A DNA stretch of 64,000 bases. Origin: Aquabacterium sp029268225. Lineage in GTDB: Bacteria; Pseudomonadota; Gammaproteobacteria; Burkholderiales; Burkholderiaceae_C. Position 1 is the first letter of the stretch; each line of letters begins with the position of its first letter. The stretch is taken from NCBI RefSeq assembly GCF_037482285.1, contig NZ_JBBEYB010000016.1, forward strand, positions 1 through 64,000. Reading direction: 5' to 3'. Of this stretch, positions 1 through 8,225 are shown in pieces. A program made the position numbers and the translations under genes. A model generated the notes under the pieces. It was not told where the DNA came from. It was given only the letters and a program-made list of their open reading frames with translations, and searched no databases.

Positions 1-23
1 CCTGATTAGAAACCTGCCTCAGC
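1..23 (+). repeat. Left terminal inverted repeat of the IS1595-type element
   Basis: The sequence starting cctgattagaaac is the reverse complement of 1026-1048 except at one position (base 14). It touches the window edge. Confidence 0.88.
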
Positions 24-86
24 GAGGCTCACCCCATGAGCTTGTGACTCACTAATCTGTGGTCTTCTTACAGTGGGGTGAGCACC

Positions 87-1043
87 ATGGCCTTCAACCA
101 GATTCAGTTCCAGCACGGCATGTCGATTCCGGAATTCCTTCGTAGCTTTGGCACCGAGGCACAGTGCGCCGAAGCGATCAAGGCCGCGCGCTGGCCTGAG
201 GGATTTCGCTGTCCGCGCTGCTCCAGCAGTGATCACTATGTGGTCGGCCACGGTGTCCGTAAGCTCTTCCAGTGCAATGGCTGTCGGCATCAGACCTCCC
301 TGACCGCAGGCAGTCTCATGGCACACACCAAACTGCCCCTGACGACCTGGTTCTTGGCCATCTACCTCATCAGTCAGGCCAAAACCGGCCTGTCTGCCCT
401 GGCGCTCAAGCGTCAGCTTGGCGTGAGCTATCCCACTGCCTGGCTGTTGCATCAGAAGATCAACCGGGCCATGGCCTCGCAAGACGCCACCCACCAACTC
501 AGCGGCACGGTGCAACTCGATGACGCTTACCTCGGAGGCGAGCGCACAGGCGGCAAAGTCGGTCGGGGCTCCGAGAACAAGGTCCCCTTTGTCGCGGCTG
601 TCTCGGTCAATGATCACGGGCATCCGATGTTCATCAAGCTCAATGTGGTCAGAGGGTTCACCTCTGAAGCGATCAGCAAGTGGGCCAAGTCCAATCTGGC
701 ACCGGGCACCAGCGTGCACAGCGATGGTTTGGCCTGCTTCAGTGCGGTGGCCGATGCCGGTTGCCTTCACCTCCCGATGGTGGTCGGCTCCCTCAAGCCG
801 CGCGACCTGCCCAGCTTCAAGTGGGTCAACACCGTGCTGGGCAATCTCAAGACCACGTTGGCCGGAGCCTTCCATGCCCTGAACTACCGCAAGTACGCCG
901 AGCACTACCTTGCTGGCTTCGCCTACAGGTTCAACCGCCGCTTCGATCTGCGTGGTCTGGTCGCAAGTCTCATCGTCGACGTCGTGAGAGCAAAGCCCAT
1001 CAAGGAAAAGACGGTCAGGTCGCATGCTGAGGCACGTTTCTAA
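87..1043 (+). CDS. IS1595 family transposase
   Basis: This is the transposase of the flanking insertion sequence and catalyses its cut and join reactions. An N-terminal zinc ribbon has paired cysteines at about residues 42/45 (CPRC) and 63/66 (CNGC). An IS1595-type catalytic domain follows, with the LDDAYLGG acidic motif, HSDG, and a WVNTVLGNLK segment where this family often uses Asn as the third residue. The ATG at 87 is preferred because GGGGTG lies six bases upstream; an in-frame GTG at 78 is an alternative. The frame is unbroken and about 318 residues long, normal for the family. Confidence 0.9.
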   Translation: MAFNQIQFQHGMSIPEFLRSFGTEAQCAEAIKAARWPEGFRCPRCSSSDHYVVGHGVRKLFQCNGCRHQTSLTAGSLMAHTKLPLTTWFLAIYLISQAKTGLSALALKRQLGVSYPTAWLLHQKINRAMASQDATHQLSGTVQLDDAYLGGERTGGKVGRGSENKVPFVAAVSVNDHGHPMFIKLNVVRGFTSEAISKWAKSNLAPGTSVHSDGLACFSAVADAGCLHLPMVVGSLKPRDLPSFKWVNTVLGNLKTTLAGAFHALNYRKYAEHYLAGFAYRFNRRFDLRGLVASLIVDVVRAKPIKEKTVRSHAEARF

Positions 1044-1048
1044 TCAGG
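1026..1048 (-). repeat. Right terminal inverted repeat of the IS1595-type element
   Basis: It matches 1-23 in inverted orientation at 22 of 23 bases. It contains the TAA stop codon of the transposase at 1041-1043. Confidence 0.88.
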
Positions 1049-1196
1049 CAAGTGTATTGACCAAGTAATCTTGCTCAAGCATCACCGTAGAAGGCAATGG
1101 CCGCCCCCTGATGGAAGATGCATGGCACCTCGAGCCAAATGCCACCGGGACCTGCCACGAACGCGACACAACCACATAGCACTTGCCCCGACACCC

Positions 1197-2042
1197 ATGG
1201 ACATCCGCAACGGCGACTACGCTTCAGCACTCGACAAGCTCACGGTGCACCCCGGCCCCGCGGCAAGCCCGTCGCCAGAGCGCATCAGCGCACAACACGC
1301 GACCCCCACTCACCCTGAGCCCCACGACACGCTCGCCCAAGAATACGACCTCGGGCCGCTTCACCCACGGGCTTCTCGCCTACACCCACCCGCCCAAGAG
1401 ACTCACCTCGCCTCATTGACGGCCCCTCGCAGCCGCTGGCAACGTGCTGCGGCGGCACTGGGCATTTTCGTGCTCGGCAACCTTATCGGCATGTTGTACA
1501 TGGCGCGGGCGCAACCCGACCATCCCAGCGGCATCTTCACGGCCATCACCCTGCTCACTTGGCTAGGGCCATTGATTGCTTGGTTCATGCTGCGTCACCG
1601 CAAACTCGGGCAACGTCAGATCCACGGCTACCCACCTCAGACCCTGGCGGTCATGTCAGCAGGAATGGCGGAGCCATGGATTGAACTCGTCATCCCTGAC
1701 GATGAACTCACGATCAACGAGGACCTTCGTGTCTACTTCGATAGCGTGTATGTAAGAGCCAAATCTGCACAGCCCGCCCCCGCCTCTCACGCACGTGGCG
1801 CCATCAGCCTCCTTCAGCGAGCGGTCGCCACAGAGCTCGGCCTCGCGTCAGATCAGGTGCTGGAGATGAAGGAAGAGACCACGTACTCCGCAGACATCGA
1901 CCCAGAAATCGGTGCGCACATTGCCCACTTATCGCTCGCCATCAAGCGCGGACAAACACGGGACACCGACGAGTTATGTGAAGGCATCGTTCGGGCCGTC
2001 AACACCCTGCGAACCCGATACGATCTGATTTTGGGTGATTGA
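1197..2042 (+). CDS. Hypothetical membrane protein (orphan)
   Basis: I do not recognise a family. The protein has a proline- and histidine-rich N-terminal 80 residues, then two hydrophobic segments (starting about residues 86 and 112 from this ATG), then a soluble acidic C-terminal domain of about 130 residues. This suggests an inner-membrane protein with a two-helix anchor and a cytoplasmic or periplasmic tail. The open frame extends back to 1071, but the upstream part is low complexity and the ATG at 1197 is the first plausible start; no strong ribosome site is visible. It ends just before a VgrG fragment, so it may belong to a decayed type VI secretion effector/immunity cassette. That is inference from position only. 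Confidence 0.55.
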   Translation: MDIRNGDYASALDKLTVHPGPAASPSPERISAQHATPTHPEPHDTLAQEYDLGPLHPRASRLHPPAQETHLASLTAPRSRWQRAAAALGIFVLGNLIGMLYMARAQPDHPSGIFTAITLLTWLGPLIAWFMLRHRKLGQRQIHGYPPQTLAVMSAGMAEPWIELVIPDDELTINEDLRVYFDSVYVRAKSAQPAPASHARGAISLLQRAVATELGLASDQVLEMKEETTYSADIDPEIGAHIAHLSLAIKRGQTRDTDELCEGIVRAVNTLRTRYDLILGD

Positions 2043-2085
2043 GGACCGCACACATGCCAGAGACACGGCCTCGTCTGCGAGATCT

Positions 2086-2511
2086 AGGCTTCACCAAGGC
2101 GACCCGAGCGAGCCGCGCACCCTCGGCACCCACACCCTGGTGATTGCCGACCACAACGGTGCTTTCCAGCCCAACGCGCAGCCCCGCATCCGCTACACCC
2201 AGCCCGGCGCCGTGCTCAAGGAAGACAGCATCACCCGCTGGCATGGCCACCGCCAGGTCGCGAGCAGCAGCGTGCACAGCGCCAGCTGGGACTACCGCAC
2301 CGTGAGCAGCCACGCCGCCAGCGCGGAAGCAGACGCCGACCACGCGCAGCCCATGCACTTGGCACATGTGGACCAACCCGGCACCTACGCCTACGAAACC
2401 CCGGTCCAAGCCGAACGTCGCGTGCTGATCTGGCAGCAAAGCCTGCAGGCCGAGCGCAAGCGCTTTGAAGGGGCGGCCACCGTGCGCACCCTGCAGCCGG
2501 GTGGTCACAAC
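2086..2511 (+). pseudogene. Internal fragment of type VI secretion spike protein VgrG (TssI)
   Basis: The frame spanning 2035-2541 encodes a stretch that reads like the middle of VgrG proteins: HTLVIADHNGAF, QPRIRYTQPGAVLKEDSI, HSASWDYRTVS and ERKRFEGAATVRTLQPG. These belong to the gp27/gp5-like module of the spike that punctures target cells. Only about 140 of the usual 600-900 residues are present. The N-terminal and gp5 beta-helix parts are absent on both sides, and similarity stops abruptly near 2511 (GGHNF). No other T6SS gene is in the window. It is a recombination or deletion remnant, and the short open frame is unlikely to make a working protein. Confidence 0.8.
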
Positions 2512-2531
2512 TTCTCCATAAACAAGACTAC

Positions 2532-3449
2532 ATGCCTTTGATCACCGAAACTTGGCGTCATGCCACGCTCATTGTTCTGACACTCGGAGCCATCCTGTGC
2601 ACGCCTGCATACGCTGATGCCACACGTTCCCCACACCCCGCACAACCCCCAACGTGCCGCGTGATGAACTGGGATGAGGGCAAGCCGGTGCCGGCTCCCG
2701 CCACGCGCCAGGGCTCCACCTGGACGTACATCGCCGGCCAAGGCATCGCCCCCACTCATTTGACGCTCACCCGAACAACCAAGGACGAGAACGTCTATGC
2801 GATCGATGGCGGCGGAGAGCACGTCGAGGTGGCCTCCACGTACGCAGCGCCCAACCCCATCCGCAAGGGGCAAATGACCCTGATTCGCTTTCCAGTCAAG
2901 GTGGGCGACAGCTGGGAAGACACATTTGAGGAAGAGGGGGAGTTCCGCTCACGCTACGAACACTATCGGTATGACTACGAGGAGAATGCCCACAGCAAGG
3001 TGCTCGGGATCGAGACCATTGACGTGGCGGCGGGTCGCTTCCGGGTACTGCACATCGTGCGAGAAGCAGGCTGGGTCAAGTCCAATCCCCGGGCGCTGAC
3101 ACCGGGCCCCATTGAGCGCAAGGGCGATGCCAAGGACGCACGCGTGGTCGGTTGGACCATCACTCACTTTTGGTACGCCCCCACGCTCGGACGGGCGGTC
3201 ATGAAAGCCAGCATGCGCGTTGGCGACCCGCTCTACATCCCCGATAGCGCGTCGATGCTGAATATGACCCGTACCGCCATCGTCGAGTTGCAATCCTACG
3301 AAGGGGGCGGCAAGCGTTGTGCGGACAAACCCATTTGGCAGGCCAGAACACCTGACAGCTACATGCCGATCGGCTACCCTCTGACCTTCAACGACACATG
3401 GGAATGGGCGCTTCAGATGCACGAACACCGTGCCCGCCGTCCCGAGTGA
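2532..3449 (+). CDS. Secreted protein of unknown function
   Basis: The 305-residue product starts with a typical Sec signal peptide (MPLITETWRH, then a hydrophobic stretch ending ACA-like at about PAYADA). The mature part is rich in aromatic and charged residues, including YEHYRYDYEE near residue 140, and reads like a beta-rich periplasmic domain. No enzyme motif is visible. It lies just after the VgrG remnant, where type VI effector or immunity genes often sit, and just before a Tat-lipoprotein gene. A role as a periplasmic immunity protein is possible but unsupported beyond position. No clear ribosome site precedes the ATG. Confidence 0.6.
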   Translation: MPLITETWRHATLIVLTLGAILCTPAYADATRSPHPAQPPTCRVMNWDEGKPVPAPATRQGSTWTYIAGQGIAPTHLTLTRTTKDENVYAIDGGGEHVEVASTYAAPNPIRKGQMTLIRFPVKVGDSWEDTFEEEGEFRSRYEHYRYDYEENAHSKVLGIETIDVAAGRFRVLHIVREAGWVKSNPRALTPGPIERKGDAKDARVVGWTITHFWYAPTLGRAVMKASMRVGDPLYIPDSASMLNMTRTAIVELQSYEGGGKRCADKPIWQARTPDSYMPIGYPLTFNDTWEWALQMHEHRARRPE

Positions 3450-3518
3450 TTGGCCCCATCGGCCCCCACCAGGGGCTTCCAACACGACGGCGACACTGTC
3501 GTCGTCACAAGCACACGC

Positions 3519-4082
3519 ATGCACACGCCACATTTGCCACGTCGCCAATTCCTGACCGCCAGTGTCGCGTCGGCGGCAGCCTTCGGACTCCTCGCCACGG
3601 GATGTCAGTCACAGCCACGCCTGCGCGATCTGCGCTTCAGCACGCTGTCCGAGGCACAGCACGAGCTGGATCGGCTGGCCGCGTTAGCCGAGCGAACACA
3701 AACCGCAGCCTGGACCTGGTCAGCCACCCTCACCCACTGTGCGCAAAGCATTCACTTTGCCCTGACGGGGTTTCCGCAAGCCAAGTCCCCGCTGTTCCAG
3801 CGCACGGTGGGCGCGGCAGCGTTTCAGCTCTTCGCGTGGCAAGGGCGCATGCAACATGACCTGAGCGAACCTATCCCGGGCGCGCCAGCCCTGGAGCCTG
3901 CCATTGACCCACACGCCGCGTTGACGCATCTGCACGGTGTCATCACCGCTTTTCACCGGCACACTGGTCCGCTGCATCCGCACTTCGCCTACGGTGCGCT
4001 GAGCAAGACCGAGTATGAGTTGGCCAACGCCATGCACTTGGCCAATCACTTCTCCGCCTTCGACATTCAGCCTATCGGCTGA
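3519..4082 (+). CDS. DUF1569 domain protein, Tat-exported putative lipoprotein
   Basis: The product is 187 residues from the ATG at 3519. The N terminus has a twin-arginine motif (PRRQFLTAS) followed by a hydrophobic stretch and a lipobox-like LLATGC, so export by Tat and anchoring as a lipoprotein is likely. The mature part matches the DUF1569 pattern: HCAQSIHFALTGFPQAKSPLF, then EPIPGAPALE, then GPLHPHFAYGALSKTEYELANAMHLANH. The family is related to DinB-like four-helix bundles with conserved histidines; function is unknown. The open frame reaches back to 3450 but has no better start. The next gene is convergent. Confidence 0.75.
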   Translation: MHTPHLPRRQFLTASVASAAAFGLLATGCQSQPRLRDLRFSTLSEAQHELDRLAALAERTQTAAWTWSATLTHCAQSIHFALTGFPQAKSPLFQRTVGAAAFQLFAWQGRMQHDLSEPIPGAPALEPAIDPHAALTHLHGVITAFHRHTGPLHPHFAYGALSKTEYELANAMHLANHFSAFDIQPIG

Positions 4083-4106
4083 GGTGCAGGCCAGTCGTGT
4101 ACCCGC

Positions 4107-5099
4107 TCAAACTCGCCAGCAACGCTGCAAGAACTCCGCCTGACGCGCCAAGGCCTGATCCGCGCTGCTCATCAAACCCGCGTGCGCCTGGAACACATGC
4201 CAGCGCTTGAGGTAAATCTCCAGCTCACTGTGTGAGCCAGCCCGTGTGGCTGCGTCGTTGTACCAGACGGCATTGTCAAAGAGCACCTCGTCATCGCCCA
4301 CCTGCACCAGGGCTGGTGGCAGGCCACGCAGATCCTGCTGCATCGGATCGGCCAGGGGGTGCTCATGGGGGACACGCAAGGCACGCTCCACATCCAGCGC
4401 CCAGCCCTGGCGAATCATGGGATCGCGTGATTCGCGCTCGTAGGCCGTGGTGTTGGGCAAAGGTTGCAGGCTGAAGGCCGGCGACATCATCACCATGGAG
4501 GCAGGCAGGGGCAATCCGGCCGCACGCAAGGCCACGGTCACCATCAACGTGAGGTGTCCGCCAGCCGAGTCGCCGGCAATGGCCAGTCGCTCTGCCGGAT
4601 AGCCCTCGGCCAACAACTGCTTGTAGGCCAACACCCCATCTTCGATCTGAGCGGGGAACGGATGCTCCGGCGCCAAACGGTAATGCGGCACCAACACCTC
4701 GGCCCCGGTCAATGCACACAAACGCCGCGTGATGCTGCGATGCGTGCGTGGGCTCCCGGCCACAAAGGCACCACCGTGCATGTACAGCACCGCATGACGC
4801 GGACGTTGCCCCGTCCGGGGACGGATGCGCTCCACCGGGATGTGGGCGATGCGATCGGCCTCCACATGAGCGCGCCCGTCCTGCGGCATCAGACTGGACC
4901 CCATCAACAGCGCAGCACGTTGCACCGCAAACGGCCAGGGTGGCCCCAGAAAGGGCTTGAGGCTCATGCGCAGCGCCCCTCGCATCAGCGCGGCCATGAG
5001 GGCCTCACGCGCCCCCTCAGGAGGATCGTAATGACGGACCGCGCCCGCTTGGCGGACATCCGAATCTGAGGTCGATGCAACAAGGGTGGCCGTGGTCAT
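4107..5099 (-). CDS. Alpha/beta hydrolase, hormone-sensitive-lipase (HSL) type esterase
   Basis: This is a cytoplasmic carboxylesterase of family IV. The oxyanion-hole motif MHGGAFVAGS and the nucleophile motif GDSAGG are both present, and a C-terminal His in RWHVFQAH can complete the triad with the Asp in VQVGDDEVL. Length (330 residues) is normal. The start has a strong AGGAGA ribosome site. It lies 33 bases downstream of the short-chain dehydrogenase gene on the same strand, so the two are probably one operon facing away from the TetR gene. The pair suggests hydrolysis of an ester followed by oxidation of the alcohol or keto product; the substrate is not visible. Confidence 0.85.
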   Translation of the reverse strand: MTTATLVASTSDSDVRQAGAVRHYDPPEGAREALMAALMRGALRMSLKPFLGPPWPFAVQRAALLMGSSLMPQDGRAHVEADRIAHIPVERIRPRTGQRPRHAVLYMHGGAFVAGSPRTHRSITRRLCALTGAEVLVPHYRLAPEHPFPAQIEDGVLAYKQLLAEGYPAERLAIAGDSAGGHLTLMVTVALRAAGLPLPASMVMMSPAFSLQPLPNTTAYERESRDPMIRQGWALDVERALRVPHEHPLADPMQQDLRGLPPALVQVGDDEVLFDNAVWYNDAATRAGSHSELEIYLKRWHVFQAHAGLMSSADQALARQAEFLQRCWRV

Positions 5100-5132
5100 G
5101 GGGGTCTCCTGAAACAGTGGCGATGCGGGCGC

Positions 5133-5975
5133 TCAACCGAGCATGCCCTTTTTGGCAAAGTGCGTGGTGAGCGGTTGATACCAGCTGCCGCACAGGCGCA
5201 CCACCTTGTCGAGGAACTTGGCATCCGGTCCCACCAAGACACGCCGCTGGTTACGCTCCACGGCCTTGATGATCTGCCGGGCTGCGCTCTCAGCCGTGGT
5301 GGTGTTGAGCAGTTTGTCAAAGCGAGCCTTGGCTGCCTGGGCGCTGCTGCCAGTGCGGGCCTCGATGCTGTGGTCCATGCGCGCATCGCGGGCAATGTTG
5401 GTGCGGATGCCGCCAGGGTGCACACAGGTGGCACTCACGCCGCACTTCTCCAGGTCCAGCTCCTGGCGCAGGGCCTCGGTGAAGCCGCGCACCGCGAACT
5501 TGCTGGCGTTGTAGGTGCCCTGGGTGGGCAGCGCCAGCAGCCCAAACAGGCTGGAGGTGTTGATGACATGCCCCTCGCCCGCGCGCTTGATGTGCGGCAG
5601 GAAAGCCTGCGTACCCCACACCACGCCCCAGAAGTTGATGCCCATGATCCACTCGAAGTCAGCGGGCTTGACGGTCTCCAGGAAGGCGCCCAAAGCCACC
5701 CCGGCGTTGTTGAAGATCAGGTTGACCTTGCCATGGTCGCGCACCACCTGGTCCGCCCACGCATTCATCGCCTCACGGTCGGCCACGTTCAACTTGACCG
5801 TCGTGACCTTCACGCCATGCTGACGCACCAGTTGGGCCGTCTCTGCCAGGCCCGCCTCGTTGACATCGCTCAGAGCCAGATGACAGCCGCGCTGTGCCAA
5901 TTGCACGGCCAGGGTGCGCCCCATGCCCGATGCTGCGCCGGTGATGGCCGCCACTTTGTTTTTGAAATCTTTCAT
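5133..5975 (-). CDS. Short-chain dehydrogenase/reductase (SDR)
   Basis: A classical SDR of 280 residues that reduces or oxidises a carbonyl/alcohol with NAD(P). The N-terminal cofactor loop is TGAASGMG, NNAG follows in mid-protein, and the catalytic pair is YNASK with the serine in NTSSLFG. The start at 5975 (MKDFKNKVAAITG) places the Rossmann strand where it belongs; the 18 residues upstream in frame look non-coding. It is the first gene of the SDR-esterase pair and is divergent from the tetR gene with a 192-bp gap, so the TetR protein is the likely regulator. Confidence 0.88.
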   Translation of the reverse strand: MKDFKNKVAAITGAASGMGRTLAVQLAQRGCHLALSDVNEAGLAETAQLVRQHGVKVTTVKLNVADREAMNAWADQVVRDHGKVNLIFNNAGVALGAFLETVKPADFEWIMGINFWGVVWGTQAFLPHIKRAGEGHVINTSSLFGLLALPTQGTYNASKFAVRGFTEALRQELDLEKCGVSATCVHPGGIRTNIARDARMDHSIEARTGSSAQAAKARFDKLLNTTTAESAARQIIKAVERNQRRVLVGPDAKFLDKVVRLCGSWYQPLTTHFAKKGMLG

Positions 5976-6131
5976 CGGTCTCTGTGGGTCCGGTTGGGGT
6001 CGCACTGTCTGGCACCCTGCGCCCCTCAATTGAAGGGCACAGTGACGATCGCGGCACTCACCAAGTTGGCACCGCCCCTCACGTGGGGCAAGATGCGGTG
6101 TGTTGAATGCCCCGAGACAACTCGCGACTCA

Positions 6132-6153
6132 TTTGACAACGATCAGTTTCAAA
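6132..6153. promoter_or_regulatory. Putative TetR operator 1 (dyad over the -35 box)
   Basis: A 22-bp imperfect palindrome with outer arms TTTGA/TCAAA and a central GATC; 16 of 22 positions are symmetric. It covers the -35 box of the tetR promoter. A degenerate second copy begins 29 bp downstream. Confidence 0.55.
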
Positions 6154-6161
6154 AATACTAT
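6133..6161 (+). promoter_or_regulatory. Sigma70-type promoter of the tetR gene
   Basis: A perfect -35 box TTGACA (6133-6138) is followed by a 17-bp spacer and a -10 box TACTAT (6156-6161, four of six consensus bases). The predicted transcription start, six or seven bases on, coincides with the tetR start codon at 6168, implying a leaderless mRNA. Confidence 0.65.
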
Positions 6162-6182
6162 TTGACAATGTCTGTTTCCAAA
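6161..6182. promoter_or_regulatory. Putative TetR operator 2 (over the start codon)
   Basis: This is the second copy of a direct repeat: 6131-6156 and 6160-6185 agree at 19 of 26 positions. Its dyad symmetry is weaker (TTTG...CAAA arms). It would cover the predicted transcription start and the ATG of tetR. Confidence 0.4.
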
Positions 6183-6863
6183 AATCGGGAAAACCCTGCG
6201 CCCCCCTCTACTGCGGGGGCTTCGGGACGGCGATACGGCGGCGTGGATCCGCAAGAGCGCCAGCGCCAACGTCACGCCAAACTGATCGAGGCCGGGCTGG
6301 TGGTCTTTGGCGACCAGGGCTATCACCACTCCACCGTTCGCGACGTGTGTGGCCAGGCGCAACTGACCTCGCGCTATTTCTACGAATCCTTTGACAGCAT
6401 GGAGGCGCTCTTTCGCGCCGTGTACATCGCCGTCAACCGCGAACTGATGCAGGCCACCATCCTGGCCTTGGCACAATGCCAGCCCGAGCCAGAGAAGCTC
6501 GCCGAAGCCGCCCTGCGAACCTTCCTGACCTTCGTGCGCGACGACCCGCGGCGCGCACGCGTGGCCCTGGTCGATGCCCCGACGGTCGGCGAAGGCATGA
6601 CCACTGTGACCGATCAGGCCACCCAGGACTTCGCTCACCTGATCACCGGCTTCATGCAGCAGATGTTCCCCCATCTGGATCGCCACGGTCTCGATCACCG
6701 CATGCTGGCGAGCGCCCTGGTCGGCGCCAGCACACGCCTGGCCACCCAATGGGTGATCGACCGCTGCAAGGCACCCATGGAAGACCTGCTGCGCAACAAC
6801 CTGGCCGTGTTCAAGGCCATGATCCAGTACTCTCAGACCCTGTCCACATGTAAAGACGTGTGA
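6168..6863 (+). CDS. TetR/AcrR family transcriptional regulator
   Basis: The 231-residue product has the TetR DNA-binding head: QRHAKLIEAGLVVFGDQGYHHSTVRDVCGQAQLTSRYFYESFDSMEALF, a helix-turn-helix at about residues 50-75, followed by an all-helical ligand domain. The long open frame runs far upstream, but only the ATG at 6168 gives a normal TetR N terminus. No Shine-Dalgarno sequence precedes it, and the promoter places the transcript start on the ATG. It probably represses itself and the divergent SDR-esterase genes through the two repeats at 6131-6185. The inducer is unknown. Confidence 0.88.
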   Translation: MSVSKNRENPAPPSTAGASGRRYGGVDPQERQRQRHAKLIEAGLVVFGDQGYHHSTVRDVCGQAQLTSRYFYESFDSMEALFRAVYIAVNRELMQATILALAQCQPEPEKLAEAALRTFLTFVRDDPRRARVALVDAPTVGEGMTTVTDQATQDFAHLITGFMQQMFPHLDRHGLDHRMLASALVGASTRLATQWVIDRCKAPMEDLLRNNLAVFKAMIQYSQTLSTCKDV

Positions 6864-6975
6864 AACCCGGCCTGGAAGGTCGGTTCTGGGGGCTGACGGG
6901 GCGATGGAGCGAGTCAGTTTTGCGACAATGGTCTTTTGGCCGCCGCAAGCGGCATGACTGCCCGGACCGATTCCC

Positions 6976-8148
6976 ATGACCCAGCTCTCGCCCCGCCTCT
7001 CGCGCTTGTCCCTTCGTCCGCTCGCCGCCCTGGCGCTCCTCACCGGTTTCCTCACCTCGACCCAAGCCGCCCCGGTGGCGCCTCCGCCCACGCTGGAGAA
7101 CAAGGCCTTCATCGTGATGGACTTTGACTCGGGCCGCGTGCTGGCCGAGTCCAATGCCGATGCGCCGCTGCCGCCGGCCTCGATGACCAAGATGATGACC
7201 AGCTACATCGTCGAGCAGGCCTTGAAGTCCGGTCGACTCAAGCCCACCGACATGGTGCAGGTGAGCGAATACGCCTGGTGCCGCGGCACCAGCTCGGAGT
7301 CCTGCATGTACCTGCCGCTGCATGGTTCGGCCTCGGTGCTCGACATGCTGCGCGGCATCATCGTGCAATCGGGCAACGACGCCTCCAAGGCCGTGGCCGA
7401 GCACCTGGCCGGCAACGAGCCCGCGTTCGCGGCCATGATGAACAACGAGGCCAAGCGCCTGGGCATGAAGAACACCCACTTCATGAACGCCACCGGCCTG
7501 CCCGACCCGTCACACAAGGCCTCGGCCCGCGACCTGGCCATCCTGGCGCGCGCCATCATCCACGACAGCTCAGAGTACTACAGCATCTACGCCGAGAAGG
7601 ACTTCACCTACAACGGCATCAAGCAAGGCAACCGCAACGCCCTGCTTTACACCGACCCCACGGTGGACGGCCTGAAGACGGGCCACACCAGCGAGGCCGG
7701 CTTCTGCCTGACCGCCTCGGCCAAGCGCAACGGCCAGCGCCTCATCACTGTGGTGATGGGCACCAACAGCATGCAGGCCCGTGCCGACCAGACCCGCGCC
7801 CTGTTCAACTGGGCCTTCGCCAGCTATGAAAACATCCGCCCGGTACAGGGCGGCGCCACGGTCCAAAGCGTGCCCGTGCGCTTTGGCAAGGTGGACCAGG
7901 TCAACATCGGGCCACTGCAAGATGTCGTGATGACGGTGCCGCGTGGCCAGGCGGCCCAGGTCAAGACCGAAGTGAAGCTGAATCCCGAGATCACGGCCCC
8001 GATCGCCAAGGGTGCCGTGCTGGGCAAGATCGTCGTCACCCTGGATGGCCAGCCGCAAGGCGAACAGGCCCTGGTGGCGCTGGAGCCGGTGGAAGAAGCC
8101 GGCTTCTTCAAGAAGCTGTGGCAGCGCATCCTGTCTTGGTTTGCCTGA
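6976..8148 (+). CDS. dacA: D-alanyl-D-alanine carboxypeptidase (PBP5/6 type)
   Basis: This periplasmic penicillin-binding protein removes the terminal D-Ala from peptidoglycan pentapeptides. A signal peptide precedes APVAPPP. All three active-site motifs are present: SMTK (Ser69, Lys72), SGN (132-134) and KTG (234-236). A C-terminal PBP5_C beta domain follows, and the end (FFKKLWQRILSWFA) is the amphipathic helix that ties these enzymes to the inner membrane. Length (390 residues) is typical. It converges on lipA with a shared terminator. In many proteobacteria dacA, ybeD, lipB and lipA form one cluster; here the parts are rearranged. Confidence 0.93.
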   Translation: MTQLSPRLSRLSLRPLAALALLTGFLTSTQAAPVAPPPTLENKAFIVMDFDSGRVLAESNADAPLPPASMTKMMTSYIVEQALKSGRLKPTDMVQVSEYAWCRGTSSESCMYLPLHGSASVLDMLRGIIVQSGNDASKAVAEHLAGNEPAFAAMMNNEAKRLGMKNTHFMNATGLPDPSHKASARDLAILARAIIHDSSEYYSIYAEKDFTYNGIKQGNRNALLYTDPTVDGLKTGHTSEAGFCLTASAKRNGQRLITVVMGTNSMQARADQTRALFNWAFASYENIRPVQGGATVQSVPVRFGKVDQVNIGPLQDVVMTVPRGQAAQVKTEVKLNPEITAPIAKGAVLGKIVVTLDGQPQGEQALVALEPVEEAGFFKKLWQRILSWFA

Positions 8149-8174
8149 CCCCCAGCCCACCCACACACCCAAAA

Positions 8175-8202
8175 CAAAGGGGAGCCACCAGGCTCCCCTT
8201 TG
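8175..8202. terminator. Bidirectional intrinsic terminator between dacA and lipA
   Basis: A perfect 12-bp stem (caaaggggagcc / ggctcccctttg) with an ACCA loop sits between the convergent genes. Its outer A and T residues give short T tracts on both strands. Confidence 0.85.
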
Positions 8203-8225
8203 TCATGCGTCGGACGGTGGCCGGA

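Larger units (their letters stand above)
1..1048 (+). mobile_element. IS1595-family insertion sequence, near complete
   Basis: The element is bounded by imperfect 23-bp inverted repeats at 1-23 and 1026-1048 that match at 22 of 23 positions, and it holds one transposase gene. The left repeat begins at the first base of the window, so the exact outer end and the left target duplication cannot be seen. IS1595-family elements usually make 8-bp duplications, so bases 1049-1056 (caagtgta) are the candidate right copy. The transposase stop codon lies inside the right repeat. The gene looks intact, so the copy may still be mobile. Confidence 0.9.

Noticed and set aside
6..1025. Long minus-strand open frame opposite the transposase
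   Set aside because: It is a GC-rich shadow frame; the plus strand has the zinc ribbon and catalytic motifs and matching inverted repeats.
5160..6160. Long plus-strand open frame upstream of and in frame with tetR
   Set aside because: It lies antisense to a clear SDR gene, has no recognisable domain, and TetR proteins start near 6168.
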